Positions 19,008 to 28,213 of a DNA stretch of 64,000 bases are shown here, in pieces. The position numbers and the translations under genes are program-made. Each line of letters starts with the position of its first letter. The stretch's first letter is position 1. This DNA comes from Thiobacillus sp. UBA3361 (GTDB taxonomy: Bacteria > Pseudomonadota > Gammaproteobacteria > Burkholderiales > Thiobacillaceae). Under the pieces are notes generated by a model, which did no database searches, was not told the DNA's origin, and saw nothing but the letters and a program-made list of their open reading frames with translations. The DNA is taken from contig DEQR01000055.1 of NCBI GenBank assembly GCA_002360535.1, positions 7,209 through 71,208 on the forward strand. The letters run 5' to 3'.

Positions 19008-19868
19008 ATGAGCGACCCCTTGTACGAACCCGGTGTCACCGACACCACCCAAGCCATCGTCCAGACGACCGCGCGCATCACCCCGGAGACCACTGAGGAG
19101 GTACGGCAGATCGTGCTGCGGGTGCCTGAGTCGTCCCTCTATTTCCTGGAAGGCCAACATGTGGGGGTGCTGGTGCCGGGCCCCCATGCCTTCGGCAACA
19201 AGGCTCACCATCGTTACTACACCATCGCCAACGCCCGCGATGGCGACGGCGGGGTCGATCTGGAATTGCTGGTGCGGCGCTGCTTCTACATCGACGTCGT
19301 GTCCGGCGAACAATATCCGGGCGTCGCCTCCAACTTTCTCTGTGACGCCAGGCCCGGCGACCCCGTCACCCTGACAGGTCCATACCGCAGCCCGTTCCGC
19401 ATCCCGGCGGACAACACCTGCAACCTGCTGTTGCTCGGCACCGGCACGGGCATCGCCCCGTTCCGCGCCTTCCTGCGCCACATCTACGAGAAACAGAAGG
19501 GCTGGAAGGGCAAGGTTCGGCTCTACTACGGCGCGCGCACCGGCACCGAGCTGCTGTATATGAACGACCAGAACGATGACCTGACCCAGTATTACGACCA
19601 GAAGACCTTCCAGGCCATCCAGGCGGTGCACAACCCACTGCTGGGCGACGAAAGCGAAGCCCTCAAACGGGGCATCGAGGACAACGCCAAGGAAATCTGG
19701 AAGCTCATCCAGGACCCCAAGACCCATGTCTATCTGGCCGGCTTGGAGAACAACGCCACCGTGTTCGACGGCGTCATGGCCGGGCAGGCCGGCTCCGAGG
19801 CTAAATGGCAGGCCGTCAAGGACAGGCTGCTGGCGGAGAAGCGCTGGTCCGAACTGACCTATCACTGA
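19008..19868 (+). CDS. Ferredoxin-NADP+ reductase-type flavoprotein
   Basis: A 286-aa cytoplasmic FAD enzyme of the plant-type ferredoxin-NADP reductase family. The FAD-binding motif is visible as RYYTIAN (about residue 70) and the NADP-binding motif as GTGTGIAPFRAFL (about 145). The chain ends in an aromatic-poor ELTYH tail rather than the Tyr end of chloroplast enzymes. The likely role is electron exchange between NADPH and ferredoxin or flavodoxin. That could support the NifF-type flavodoxin at the far end of this window, but no direct link is seen. Six bases separate it from msrB, so the two are likely co-transcribed. Confidence 0.85.
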   Translation: MSDPLYEPGVTDTTQAIVQTTARITPETTEEVRQIVLRVPESSLYFLEGQHVGVLVPGPHAFGNKAHHRYYTIANARDGDGGVDLELLVRRCFYIDVVSGEQYPGVASNFLCDARPGDPVTLTGPYRSPFRIPADNTCNLLLLGTGTGIAPFRAFLRHIYEKQKGWKGKVRLYYGARTGTELLYMNDQNDDLTQYYDQKTFQAIQAVHNPLLGDESEALKRGIEDNAKEIWKLIQDPKTHVYLAGLENNATVFDGVMAGQAGSEAKWQAVKDRLLAEKRWSELTYH

Positions 19869-19874
19869 GCATCC

Positions 19875-20321
19875 ATGGACAGCACACCCCTCCGTTCCGC
19901 CTCGGGCCATGACATCACGCCTCTGACCGATGCCGAAAGGGAGGCCCTGGCCGCACGCCTGAACGCCGAGGAGCGTCAAGTGCTGCTCCATCAAGGTACC
20001 GAGCGCCCGTTTTGCGGCGGCCTGCTGCATGAACGGCGCCCCGGCCACTTCGCTTGCCGGTTGTGCGGCCTGCCCCTGTTCAAGTCCGGCGCCAAGTTCG
20101 ACTCCGGCAGCGGCTGGCCCAGTTTCTATGAGCCCTATGACCCCGAACACATCCAGACCCTGCGCGATACCAGCCACGGCATGATCCGCACCGAGATCCG
20201 CTGCCAGCGCTGCAACGGCCACCTGGGCCACGTGTTCGACGACGGCCCAGCACCCACCGGGCTGCGCTACTGCCTGAACTCCGCCTCCCTGGCCTTCGTG
20301 CCCGACGCGGCGGAGGACTGA
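19875..20321 (+). CDS. msrB: Peptide-methionine (R)-S-oxide reductase MsrB
   Basis: A 148-aa enzyme that repairs oxidised methionine (R-sulfoxide) in proteins. It has the MsrB signature GSGWPSF, two zinc-binding pairs (CRLC and CQRC), the GHLGHVF strand and the catalytic Cys in RYCLNSASL. An extra Cys in ERPFCGG (about residue 47) replaces the Ser common at this position and could be the resolving Cys. It is preceded by a ferredoxin-NADP reductase gene, and its stop overlaps the next ATG (TGATG), so these three genes are probably one transcript. Confidence 0.95.
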   Translation: MDSTPLRSASGHDITPLTDAEREALAARLNAEERQVLLHQGTERPFCGGLLHERRPGHFACRLCGLPLFKSGAKFDSGSGWPSFYEPYDPEHIQTLRDTSHGMIRTEIRCQRCNGHLGHVFDDGPAPTGLRYCLNSASLAFVPDAAED

Positions 20322-21052
20322 TGTCCGAGCCGATCCGACTGTCCAAGCTCATGGCCGAGCGGGGCCTCTGTTCCCGCCGCGAGGCGGATGCCTACATCGA
20401 GAAGGGCTGGGTACGGGTCGATGGACAGGTGGTGGACGTGCTGGGCACGCGTGTCGATCCGGCCAGCAACGTCGAACTGCTGCCGCAGGCGCAAAGCCGG
20501 CAGCAACGCCTGGCCACCGTGCTGCTGCACAAGCCGGTGGGCTACGTGTCAAGCCAGCCCGAACCCGGTTTCCAGCCCGCCGTCACATTGATCCGCGCCG
20601 ACACACGCTGGGCCGAGGACGGCGGTCCCCGCTTCCAGCCCGTAATGCTCAAGGGCCTGGCGCCAGCCGGCCGCCTTGACATCGACTCCACCGGCCTGCT
20701 GGTGCTGACCCAGGACGGCCGTGTGGCCCGCCGGCTCATCGGCGAGGATTCCGACATCGAAAAGGAATACCTGGTGCGGGTGGAAGGCCGCCTCTCGGCC
20801 GATGGCCTGGCCCTGCTGAACCATGGCCTGGCGCTGGACGACCGGCCACTCAAGCCGGCGCGGGTGGAGTGGCTCAACGAGGACCAGCTGCGCTTCATCC
20901 TCAAGGAAGGCCGAAAACGCCAGATCCGCCGCATGTGCGAGCTGGTCGGCCTGAAGGTGGTCGGCCTGAAGCGGGTGCGCATCGGCAACGTGCGCCTCGG
21001 CCGGCTGCCCATGGGCCAATGGCGCCTGCTGGGCGATGGGGAGCAATTCTGA
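20321..21052 (+). CDS. Pseudouridine synthase with S4 domain (RluF-like)
   Basis: A 243-aa RNA-modifying enzyme. An S4 RNA-binding domain covers residues 1-65 (RLSKLMAERGLCSRREAD). The RsuA/RluB/E/F catalytic domain follows, with the active-site Asp in AGRLDIDSTGLLVLT and the C-terminal RNA-contact motif RKRQIRRMCELVG. The wording of these motifs is closest to RluF, which modifies 23S rRNA near position 2604, but RluB/E-like specificity cannot be excluded by eye. The start codon overlaps the msrB stop. The next gene begins 1 base after its stop. Confidence 0.82.
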   Translation: MSEPIRLSKLMAERGLCSRREADAYIEKGWVRVDGQVVDVLGTRVDPASNVELLPQAQSRQQRLATVLLHKPVGYVSSQPEPGFQPAVTLIRADTRWAEDGGPRFQPVMLKGLAPAGRLDIDSTGLLVLTQDGRVARRLIGEDSDIEKEYLVRVEGRLSADGLALLNHGLALDDRPLKPARVEWLNEDQLRFILKEGRKRQIRRMCELVGLKVVGLKRVRIGNVRLGRLPMGQWRLLGDGEQF

Positions 21053-21053
21053 A

Positions 21054-21689
21054 ATGGCGGACACGACGGCAGCGTCGGCAAACGACCGGACCGTGGACCT
21101 CGCGCCCGTCCTGGATGCCCTGGCGACCGACGGCTGGTGCGTCCGACCGGATTTCCTGCCCGCCCCGCTGGTGGAGGCGCTGGCGCGGGAATGCCGGCTG
21201 CGCCACGCCACGGGCGGATTCCACAGCGCCGGCATGGGTTCCGGGGCGGCGCGGGTCGTCTCCGAATCGCGTGGCGACCAGGTGCTGTGGCTGGAGGCCC
21301 ATGACCCGCATCCGGCCGTGGCCGACTATCAGGGGCAGATGGAGGCATTGCGCCTGTCGGTGAACCGCGAGTTGTTCATGGGCCTGCGGGACCTGGAGGC
21401 CCATTTCGCCCTCTACCCGCCCGGCGCTCGTTACCTGCGCCACCTGGACCGTTTCCGCGACGACGACCGGCGCGCCCTGACGGCCATCGTCTATCTGAAT
21501 GACGCATGGGAGGCGGCCGACGGCGGCCAATTGCGCTTCTGGCCCGACGCGGAAGGAACCGGCCCGGCACTGGAATTTTTCCCCCTGGGCGGCACCCTGG
21601 TCACCTTCCTGTCCGACCGCTTCTGGCATGAGGTGCTGCCTGCCCGGCGCGAGCGCCTGGCCCTGACCGGCTGGTTCCGCCGGCGTTAG
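21054..21689 (+). CDS. 2OG-Fe(II) oxygenase (prolyl 4-hydroxylase-like)
   Basis: A 211-aa enzyme of the P4Hc family that uses 2-oxoglutarate, iron and oxygen to hydroxylate a substrate. The iron-binding HxD is seen in RHLDRF, the second His in RFWHEVLPA, and the 2-oxoglutarate-binding Arg follows in RRERLALTGWF. DGGQLRFW marks the core strand. The start at 21054 directly follows the pseudouridine synthase stop; an alternative ATG at 21036 overlaps it. Its neighbour suggests a ribosomal or translation-related target, as for the YbiX- and OGFOD-type enzymes, but this is inference. It overlaps the convergent DUF455 gene by 4 bases. Confidence 0.82.
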   Translation: MADTTAASANDRTVDLAPVLDALATDGWCVRPDFLPAPLVEALARECRLRHATGGFHSAGMGSGAARVVSESRGDQVLWLEAHDPHPAVADYQGQMEALRLSVNRELFMGLRDLEAHFALYPPGARYLRHLDRFRDDDRRALTAIVYLNDAWEAADGGQLRFWPDAEGTGPALEFFPLGGTLVTFLSDRFWHEVLPARRERLALTGWFRRR

Positions 21690-22489
21690 GGTGTGCCCGG
21701 CCTCATGGCCAGGCGATCCAGTTCCCTGCGTGAGAATCCCGCGCGCAAGCGGGCGGTCTCGTTGAACGGCGGCCGCGGCCTGGGCACATCGCTGGCCGAC
21801 AGCAAGTCCCGATAGGCCTGCTCCGGCTCCAGGCCGCGCTGAGCGCACAGATGGCGGAACCAGCGGTCTCCGGCGGCCACGTGGCCGATCTCGTCGGCGA
21901 GGATGATGTCCAGGATCGCCGCCCCCGCCCGGTCGCCGAAATTGGCCAGCTTCCTGCGGATGCCCGGCGTGGCGTCGAGTCCGCGGGCTTCCATGAGCCG
22001 GGGCACCAGGGCCATGCGTGCCAGGGGATCGTGGGCGGTCTTGCGGGCCAGGTCCCACAGGCCTTCGTGGGCGGGAAAGTCGCCGTAATCGCGTCCCAGT
22101 CCTCGCAAGTGATCACGCAACAGGCGGAAGTGATACGCCTCCTCGGCCGCCACCCGCAGCCAGTCCTCGTAATAAGCCTCCGGCAAGCCGGTGAAGCGGT
22201 AGGCCGCGTCCAGGGCCAGGTTGATGGCGGTGAACTCGATGTGCGCCAGGGCATGGATGAGGGCAGCGTGGCCGTCGGGCTGGTTCAGCTCGCGGCGCGG
22301 CATGACGTCGGGCGGGGCCAGCGCCGGGCGGGCCGGGCGGCCCGCCTCCGACAGGGGATCGGGGTCGCGCCAGTCGGCGGGTCGGGTACCGCCTCTATGC
22401 CAGGCCTGCCAAAGCGCATCGGCGGCCGCCAACTTGGCCTCCACCTCTGCCTCCGCCAAGGCATTGCGGGCAGCGCGATGCACGTTCAT
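21686..22489 (-). CDS. DUF455 ferritin-like protein
   Basis: A 267-aa protein of the DUF455 family, a four-helix ferritin-like fold. Metal ligands are visible as HIEFTAINLALD, EEAYHFRLL and ADEIGHV, the ExxH pairs expected of a di-iron site. Relatives include MiaE-type tRNA hydroxylases, but the substrate for DUF455 is not known. The start is set at 22489 because the upstream frame is not protein-like and the ATG overlaps the stop of the VanZ-like gene (ATGA). The two are therefore translationally coupled. Confidence 0.85.
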   Translation of the reverse strand: MNVHRAARNALAEAEVEAKLAAADALWQAWHRGGTRPADWRDPDPLSEAGRPARPALAPPDVMPRRELNQPDGHAALIHALAHIEFTAINLALDAAYRFTGLPEAYYEDWLRVAAEEAYHFRLLRDHLRGLGRDYGDFPAHEGLWDLARKTAHDPLARMALVPRLMEARGLDATPGIRRKLANFGDRAGAAILDIILADEIGHVAAGDRWFRHLCAQRGLEPEQAYRDLLSASDVPRPRPPFNETARLRAGFSRRELDRLAMRPGTP

Positions 22490-22848
22490 GTCCAGCGGGA
22501 CTCCAGCCGCGCCAAGACATTGGGCAGACCCCTGACTGCGGTCCAGGCCAGCAGCACACCGGCCGTGTTGGCCAGCATATCCAGGCCGCTGGCGGTGCGA
22601 TAGCCGGTCAGCCCCTGCAGCCACTCCAGGCTCAGCCCCAGTCCCAGGCAGCCCAGTGCGACGGGAAGCCGGCGGGCATGCAACTGTCCGAACCAGAACA
22701 TCAGCCCGAAATAGGCCAGCAGGTGTTGCGCCTTGTCGCCCAGCTGAGGGGCCACCTCGGGCGGTCTCGGCTCCAGTGAGAACCAGACGATCAACACCAC
22801 CATCGCCCAACCCAGCGAGACCCAGAGGGGCCGCAGACGCAACGGCAT
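22486..22848 (-). CDS. VanZ-like membrane protein
   Basis: A 120-aa protein with about four hydrophobic segments (PLWVSLGWAMVVLIVWFSL, HLLAYFGLMFWFG, VALGCLGLGLSLEWLQ, and ANTAGVLLAWTAV). The GDKAQHLLAYFGL and GLDMLANTAG motifs are typical of the VanZ/PhpH family, whose small members have no known enzymatic role. The start at 22848 is the first that gives a clean membrane protein. It lies 31 bp after the nitroreductase gene and overlaps DUF455, making a three-gene minus-strand unit. Confidence 0.8.
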   Translation of the reverse strand: MPLRLRPLWVSLGWAMVVLIVWFSLEPRPPEVAPQLGDKAQHLLAYFGLMFWFGQLHARRLPVALGCLGLGLSLEWLQGLTGYRTASGLDMLANTAGVLLAWTAVRGLPNVLARLESRWT

Positions 22849-22879
22849 TACAAACGCAGGGCGGCGGCCGGCCCGGACA

Positions 22880-23488
22880 TCAACGGTACTCCACCAATTC
22901 CTGCAGGGGCAGGCGCTGCTTTTCGCCACCCGCCTGGGCACAGTAGCCCAGCGGCAGGATGAGCGCGACTTCGTAGTGCTCCGGCCGGATGCCCAGCTGT
23001 GCCCTGACCTGGGCGGGGACGAAACCACCGATGGCGCAGGAATCAACGCCGATGGCCGCCGCCGCGGTCATCATGTTGGCGGCGGCGATGTGGCACTGGG
23101 TGACGCTCCAGGCGACCACGTCGGTCGCACCGTGGAAACCCCGGTAGTTGGCCAGGGCGGAGGCATACAGCTCGCCGGGGTATTCCCGCATCAGCACCCG
23201 GCGGACATAGTCGCTGTCGGGTGCCAGGTCGGCAATCCTGGCCAGGATCACCACCACAGCGCTGGCCGTGCCCACTTGGGGCTGGTCGAAGCAGGCGGTC
23301 TGTAGCCTGCGTTTATCCTCCGTCCCGGTCAGCACCAGGAATTTCCACTGTTCCAGCCCGAACGACGAGGGCGAAAGGCGCCCGGCCTCCAGGATGTAGT
23401 CCAGGTCGTCGCGGGGTAGCGGATGATCGGCATGGAAGAGATGGCAGGCGTGTCGGCGATGGAATACTTGGAGGAGTTCTTGTCTCAT
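22880..23488 (-). CDS. NAD(P)H-dependent nitroreductase family oxidoreductase
   Basis: A 202-aa FMN enzyme of the nitroreductase family. The N-terminus has the FMN-binding RRHACHLF with LSPSSFGLEQWKFLVL, and the C-terminal half has AAAAIGVDSCAIGGF and ALILPLGY, as in NfsB-type proteins. It would reduce quinones, nitroaromatics or similar acceptors with NAD(P)H. The gene begins a minus-strand unit with VanZ-like and DUF455 genes and is divergent from the M48 protease gene, sharing an 81-bp promoter gap. Confidence 0.85.
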   Translation of the reverse strand: MRQELLQVFHRRHACHLFHADHPLPRDDLDYILEAGRLSPSSFGLEQWKFLVLTGTEDKRRLQTACFDQPQVGTASAVVVILARIADLAPDSDYVRRVLMREYPGELYASALANYRGFHGATDVVAWSVTQCHIAAANMMTAAAAIGVDSCAIGGFVPAQVRAQLGIRPEHYEVALILPLGYCAQAGGEKQRLPLQELVEYR

Positions 23489-23569
23489 GGCGGTGCCCTG
23501 TATGCAATTTTCGAGATTTTAGACCCTGCTGCGGACTAGAATCCCAACACATCAGAGATTGAGTAAAAC

Positions 23570-24670
23570 ATGTGGGAATTCAAGGTACTGGTCTTCGCCC
23601 CCGGTCATAGCCCCGCGGGGGTACGGGCGCGGGTCTCGTTCCATGGTGATGCGATGAGCGTCAAGGGACACCAGTTGTTCATGACCATCGAGGGCCGCCG
23701 TGTGCGCCTCAAGACCGGCGGTTACGACGGCCGGCAATGGCTCCTGTCATGGCCCGGCGATGGGGGCGAGGTCACCGCGGCCTTGCAGGGCGAAGCTGAG
23801 ATTCGCCTGATGCAGGAGTACGCCCCCCCCAGCCTGGCCGCCCAGCTCCAGCGCGCGGTCAGATCCTCGGGCCGGCGTCAGGGCCGATTCCGGCTGCTGA
23901 TCATCACCCTGATCCTGCTGCTCTTGCTGCCGCTACTGTTGTTGTGGATGTTCTGGTTGAACTCGGAGCGCATCGCCGGGTGGGTTGCCGGCCACGTCGG
24001 CATGCAGACCGAAAAACAGCTCGGCGAGTTGGCCTTCGGTCAGATGAAGCCGGGTCTGAAGCTCATCCAGTCGGGAGGGGCACAGCAGGTGGTGCGTGAA
24101 ATCGGTGAACGGCTGACCGCCGGGTCGGCCTATGACTATCTGTGGTTCGTGGCCGACGACCCGCAAGTGAATGCCTTCGCTATGCCCGGCGGGTATGTGG
24201 TGGTGAACTCGGGTCTGCTGAAGGCGGCCGGCTCTGCGGAAGAGCTCGCCGGGGTGCTGGCCCACGAGGTGCAGCACGTGGAACAGCGCCATGCCCTGAA
24301 GAACCTGATCCACGCGCTCGGCTGGCGGGCGGTATTGTCCATGGCCATGGGCGACCTGTCGGGCGGTATCTGGTTGGACGCGGCAGACCAGTTGGGACGC
24401 CTGCACTATAGCCGTGACCTGGAACGGGAGGCCGACATGAAAGCCCTGCACGCACTGCACCGTGCCGGCATCTCCGCCCATGGTCTGCCCGACTTCTTCG
24501 CCCGGCTGGCGACACGGGACAGCGGCCAATTCACTCTGTTGTCCTCGCATCCCACCTCAGGCGAGAGACTGCAGGCCATACGGCAGGCAATTTCCGCCGC
24601 GGGAGGCAATGCATCTCCGAGCCTGCCCCTGGCCTACGATTGGCAACTGATACGAAACAGCCTGCCCTAG
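23570..24670 (+). CDS. M48 family metallopeptidase, single-pass membrane protein
   Basis: A 366-aa zinc protease. Residues 1-100 form a soluble N-terminal domain, a strong membrane segment follows (about 107-130, LLIITLILLLLLPLLLLW), and the peptidase domain lies beyond it. The zinc motif HEVQH is at about 232-236, with the third ligand Glu in LEREADM near 287. ADDPQVNAFAMPGGYVVV is the usual M48 substrate-groove strand. Members degrade misfolded membrane or periplasmic proteins. With the N-terminus inside, the protease domain would face the periplasm, as in BepA/LoiP-like proteins. Confidence 0.88.
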   Translation: MWEFKVLVFAPGHSPAGVRARVSFHGDAMSVKGHQLFMTIEGRRVRLKTGGYDGRQWLLSWPGDGGEVTAALQGEAEIRLMQEYAPPSLAAQLQRAVRSSGRRQGRFRLLIITLILLLLLPLLLLWMFWLNSERIAGWVAGHVGMQTEKQLGELAFGQMKPGLKLIQSGGAQQVVREIGERLTAGSAYDYLWFVADDPQVNAFAMPGGYVVVNSGLLKAAGSAEELAGVLAHEVQHVEQRHALKNLIHALGWRAVLSMAMGDLSGGIWLDAADQLGRLHYSRDLEREADMKALHALHRAGISAHGLPDFFARLATRDSGQFTLLSSHPTSGERLQAIRQAISAAGGNASPSLPLAYDWQLIRNSLP

Positions 24671-24710
24671 GGACGGATACGGGCAGTATCATCGCCATGC
24701 AAATGCAGTA

Positions 24711-24730
24711 TTTGTGATGTATATCATATT
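24711..24730 (+). promoter_or_regulatory. Crp/Fnr-type operator upstream of a Crp/Fnr gene
   Basis: TGATGTATATCA at 24715-24726 is a TGAT-N4-ATCA palindrome. With flanks it also reads TGTGA-N6-TCATA. Both match the general Crp/Fnr operator. It is centred about 71 bp before the start of the Crp/Fnr-family gene, a position that suits autoregulation or activation. Confidence 0.55.
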
Positions 24731-24791
24731 GTTTTGAATGGGCAGAAATTATGGTATCCGGACTTGGCAACCGTTTCAGGCAAAGAGAATC

Positions 24792-25601
24792 ATGGATAAG
24801 CACCCCGCGCGTCGAGGGTGGGCTGAACGCAGCACGACGGGTTCGGAAAGAACGACTCGGGATCACTTCGATATGAGCGCGGCCATGCAACATGCCAGCC
24901 CGGTGGCGGCCGTCGATCTGCCCACGCTGCGCAACCGCAGCATGATTTTTTCCGCCCTCAGCGACGAGGAGTGCCGCAGTCTGCTGGACTTGGCCAAGGT
25001 GGTGGTAGTGCCACCGCGAAAAACCGTCTGCCAGGTCGGGGAGCCTGGGGATGCCCTCTATGTGGTACTCAGTGGCCGTGCCAAGGTTTGTCTCGTATCA
25101 GAGCAGGGCAAGGAAATCATCCTCAGCTTCATCGAGCCGGGCCAGGTCTTCGGAGAAATGTCGCTGCTGGACGGCCTGCCCCGCAGCGCCATCGTTTCCA
25201 CCATGGAAGAGAGCCGCCTGCTGGTACTCTCGCGCAAGGACGTGCTGCCCTATCTGGAATCCCACCCCGCGGTGACCCTCAGGCTCCTGGCCGCATTGAG
25301 CCAGCGCCTGCGTAAGGCCAACGGCCTGATCGAGGACCTGACCTTCCTCAACCTGCCGGCCCGGCTTGCCCGCCTTCTGCTCAGCCTGAGCCAGCAATAC
25401 GGCGATCAGAAGGCGGACGGTACGGAGATCAAACTCAGGCTGTCCCAGGAAGAACTCGGCAATTTGGTCGGCTCGTCGCGGGAGAGCATCAACAAGCAGT
25501 TCCGCATCTGGGTGGAAACCGACGTGATGGAGTATGTCCACGGTACCATCATCCTGAAACGCCCGGACGCTTTGCAGGAGGTCATCGCCTGCGCCGAGTG
25601 A
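24792..25601 (+). CDS. Crp/Fnr family transcriptional regulator
   Basis: A 269-aa regulator. A cyclic-nucleotide-binding-type beta-roll covers about residues 45-160 (GEPGDALYVVLSGRAKV, FGEMSLLDGLPRSA), a long dimerisation helix follows, and a C-terminal winged helix contains LSQEELGNLVGSSRESINKQ. The SRE of the recognition helix fits recognition of TGA-type half sites. There is no N-terminal cluster of Cys, so it is not an oxygen-sensing Fe-S FNR. A CRP- or DNR-like sensor is more likely. Several starts are possible; 24792 is chosen, with 24873 as a shorter option. Confidence 0.8.
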   Translation: MDKHPARRGWAERSTTGSERTTRDHFDMSAAMQHASPVAAVDLPTLRNRSMIFSALSDEECRSLLDLAKVVVVPPRKTVCQVGEPGDALYVVLSGRAKVCLVSEQGKEIILSFIEPGQVFGEMSLLDGLPRSAIVSTMEESRLLVLSRKDVLPYLESHPAVTLRLLAALSQRLRKANGLIEDLTFLNLPARLARLLLSLSQQYGDQKADGTEIKLRLSQEELGNLVGSSRESINKQFRIWVETDVMEYVHGTIILKRPDALQEVIACAE

Positions 25602-25803
25602 AACCGGCACCGTCCGGACCCGTTACCGGCGCCCTTGGGGACCGATCAACCATGTCATATATACGAAGAAATGGATTCATAGTATGCATAATTGGCGTCA
25701 ATCGGCAGGCCTTCCGACTTGGCCGTGTCCCCTAGCCGCCCCGCGATTTATCGCCACCAACGACCAAAAACAGGTATCCCGCAACAACTCATAGGAGTGT
25801 CTC

Positions 25804-28191
25804 ATGTCCAGTCTCGCCCCGACCCACGCTTTGCCCGCCCTGCTGTCCGCCCTGACCCTGGCCCTGTTCCAAGCCGGCTTCATCTCCGCAAACGCCGCCG
25901 AGGGGGCTTACTATGACCCCAGCAACCCCGCCAGCAGCAGCGGACGCACGTCGGGATACGAGCTGACCAACACCATCGGCTGCCCGGGCAAGGGCATCCT
26001 GGACGCCGGCTGCCAGCAGCCCAAGCCGGTCCAACCGGTCAAGAAGGCCGAACCCAAGCCGCTGCCTCCCGTGGTCGAATCGAAGCCCGCCCCCAAGCCG
26101 GCCCCCGCACCCGTGGCCGCGCCGGTGGTGAAGTCTGGGCCGATCAGTATGGATACCGGCGCCCGCCTGGCCACCGGCCCCATCATGTCCGAGCAGACCG
26201 TGACCGCCCTGGTCAAGGACAAGGACGGCAACCCGGTGCCCGACGCCCGGGTGGAATGGACCCTGGCCAACGCCCCCGGCATGGTGGGTGACATCCTGCG
26301 CGCCAGCGACGACGCCAAGCGCGCCTCCAGCGACTTCGCCATCACCGAGACCAACAGCAGGGGCGAGGCCAGCCTGACCCTCACCTCCCCGGTGGAAGGC
26401 ATCACCCACATCCTGGCCTACACCCCCGACATCAAGGACGCGGCGGCCAGCAAGTCCCATGTCATCCGCCAGTGGGTAGACGCCGCCTGGCTGTTCCCGC
26501 CGGAAGAGGTCACAGCCAAGGTGGGCACCGCCCAAACCCTGACCACCAAGGTGGTCCGGCAGAGCACCGGCGAGCCCTTGGCCGGCTACGAGGTGAACTG
26601 GGAGATCGTGGAAGGTCCCAATGCCTATTTCGCCAACAGCCGCCTGCCCACCGCCACCACCCTGACCGATGCCAACGGCGTGGCCAGCGTGCAACTCATG
26701 CAGACCGAACCCCGCGGCGGCAGCAACACGGTGGAAGTGGATGTAGGACGCGCCGGCGACGCCGCCACCACCTGCTGCCCCCTGCCCACCGGCACCTTCG
26801 CCGAGGGCAAGACCCGCGCCAACTGGCTGGCCCCCGAACTGGCCCTGAAAAAGTCCTGCCCTGCCAGCGTCTATACGGGGGAAGCCGGCAAGTTCGACGT
26901 GACTGTCAGCAACCCCGGCAAGGTGGGGGCCGACAGTGTGTTGGCCAAGGTCATCATCCCCGAGGGCATGAAGGTGGTTAACACCGGCGGTGGCCAGGTG
27001 ATGGGCAATGTCATGGCTTGGTCTCTGGGGGGTCTGGAAGCCGGCGCCAGCAAGACGGTGAGCTACACCGCCCAGGCCGCGCGGGTGGGCACCTACGGCT
27101 TCGGCTCCGCCGCCGCCAGCCAGGAAGGCCTGAGTGCCGACGGCAGCTGCAACGTCAACGTCATCGCCGCCGACCTGAACATCACCAAGACCTGCCCGGC
27201 CGAGGCCTTGGTGGGCGACAAGGTGGAATACACGGTCAACGTGACCAACAAGGGCAGCGGCGAAGCCACCAACGTGGTGGTCAAGGATGTGGTGCCCGGC
27301 GGCATGAAGCACGACTCCGGCCAGCCCACAGTGGAATGGAAGGTGGGCAACCTGGCCCCCGGCGCCTCGGCCAGCGAGAAGTTCACCTTCACCGCCGAGC
27401 AGATGGGCAGCCAGATCAACACCGCCAAGGTCAGCGCCGACCGGGACCTGAGTGGCGCCGCCCAATGCCTGACCGAGGTCAAGAAGCCCGGCATCGACGT
27501 GGAGAAGAGCGGTCCGGACAAGCGCTTCCTGGGCCGTCCCGCCACCTACGGCATCACCGCCGGCAACCCGGGCAACGCCGCCGCCTCCAATGTGGTGGTC
27601 ACCGATGTGGTGCCCGTGGGCATGACCTTCAAGAGCGCCAGCGAGGGCGGCAGCTACGACGCCGCGACCCGCACGGTCACCTGGAAGCTGGGCAGCCTGG
27701 CAGCGGGTGCCACCGCCAAGATGGATGTCACCATGGTGGGCGACAACGCCGGCAAGCCCTGCAACGTGGCCACCATCACCGCCGACCGGGGCCTGACCGA
27801 CTCGGCCCAGGCCTGTACCGAAGTGGCCGGCATCCCCGCCCTGCTGCTGGAAGTGGTGGACAGCCCCGATCCGGTGGAAGTGGGCACCAGCACCACCTAC
27901 ACCATCCGGGTGACCAACCAGGGCACGGCCGATGCCACCAACGTGGTGATCCAGAGCATGCTGGCCGACGGCCAGGAACTCACCTCGGCCACCGGCGCCA
28001 CCGCGGCCACCGCCACCGGCAACCTGGTGCGCTACGCCCCCGTTGCCGTCCTGGCCCCCGGCCAGGTGGTCGAATACAAGGTGGATGTGAAGGCCGTCAA
28101 GGCCGCCGGCGACGTGCGCTTCCGCACCATGATGACCGCGGATCAGCTCACCGACGCCGTGCGCGAAGAGGAATCCACCCGCCTGTACTGA
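25804..28191 (+). CDS. Large exported surface protein with Ig-like and four DUF11 repeats
   Basis: A 795-aa protein with a signal peptide (cleavage after SANAA, about residue 32) and a Pro/Lys-rich spacer (70-110). A bacterial Ig-like (invasin-type) region spans about 115-320. Four DUF11 repeats begin near residues 347, 457, 563 and 681, each with a pattern like VEVGTSTTYTIRVTNQGTADATNVVI read in pieces. DUF11 repeats occur in surface and outer-membrane proteins. No sortase, PEP-CTERM or anchor sequence is seen at the C-terminus, so attachment is unclear. GGAGTG lies just before the ATG. A strong terminator follows. Confidence 0.82.
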   Translation: MSSLAPTHALPALLSALTLALFQAGFISANAAEGAYYDPSNPASSSGRTSGYELTNTIGCPGKGILDAGCQQPKPVQPVKKAEPKPLPPVVESKPAPKPAPAPVAAPVVKSGPISMDTGARLATGPIMSEQTVTALVKDKDGNPVPDARVEWTLANAPGMVGDILRASDDAKRASSDFAITETNSRGEASLTLTSPVEGITHILAYTPDIKDAAASKSHVIRQWVDAAWLFPPEEVTAKVGTAQTLTTKVVRQSTGEPLAGYEVNWEIVEGPNAYFANSRLPTATTLTDANGVASVQLMQTEPRGGSNTVEVDVGRAGDAATTCCPLPTGTFAEGKTRANWLAPELALKKSCPASVYTGEAGKFDVTVSNPGKVGADSVLAKVIIPEGMKVVNTGGGQVMGNVMAWSLGGLEAGASKTVSYTAQAARVGTYGFGSAAASQEGLSADGSCNVNVIAADLNITKTCPAEALVGDKVEYTVNVTNKGSGEATNVVVKDVVPGGMKHDSGQPTVEWKVGNLAPGASASEKFTFTAEQMGSQINTAKVSADRDLSGAAQCLTEVKKPGIDVEKSGPDKRFLGRPATYGITAGNPGNAAASNVVVTDVVPVGMTFKSASEGGSYDAATRTVTWKLGSLAAGATAKMDVTMVGDNAGKPCNVATITADRGLTDSAQACTEVAGIPALLLEVVDSPDPVEVGTSTTYTIRVTNQGTADATNVVIQSMLADGQELTSATGATAATATGNLVRYAPVAVLAPGQVVEYKVDVKAVKAAGDVRFRTMMTADQLTDAVREEESTRLY

Positions 28192-28213
28192 TCGGCCACC
28201 TCCCCGTGACTGA

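Noticed and set aside
25635..25650. Possible FNR box TTGGGGACCGATCAA before the DUF11 gene
   Set aside because: The two half sites are one base too far apart and the first is poor.
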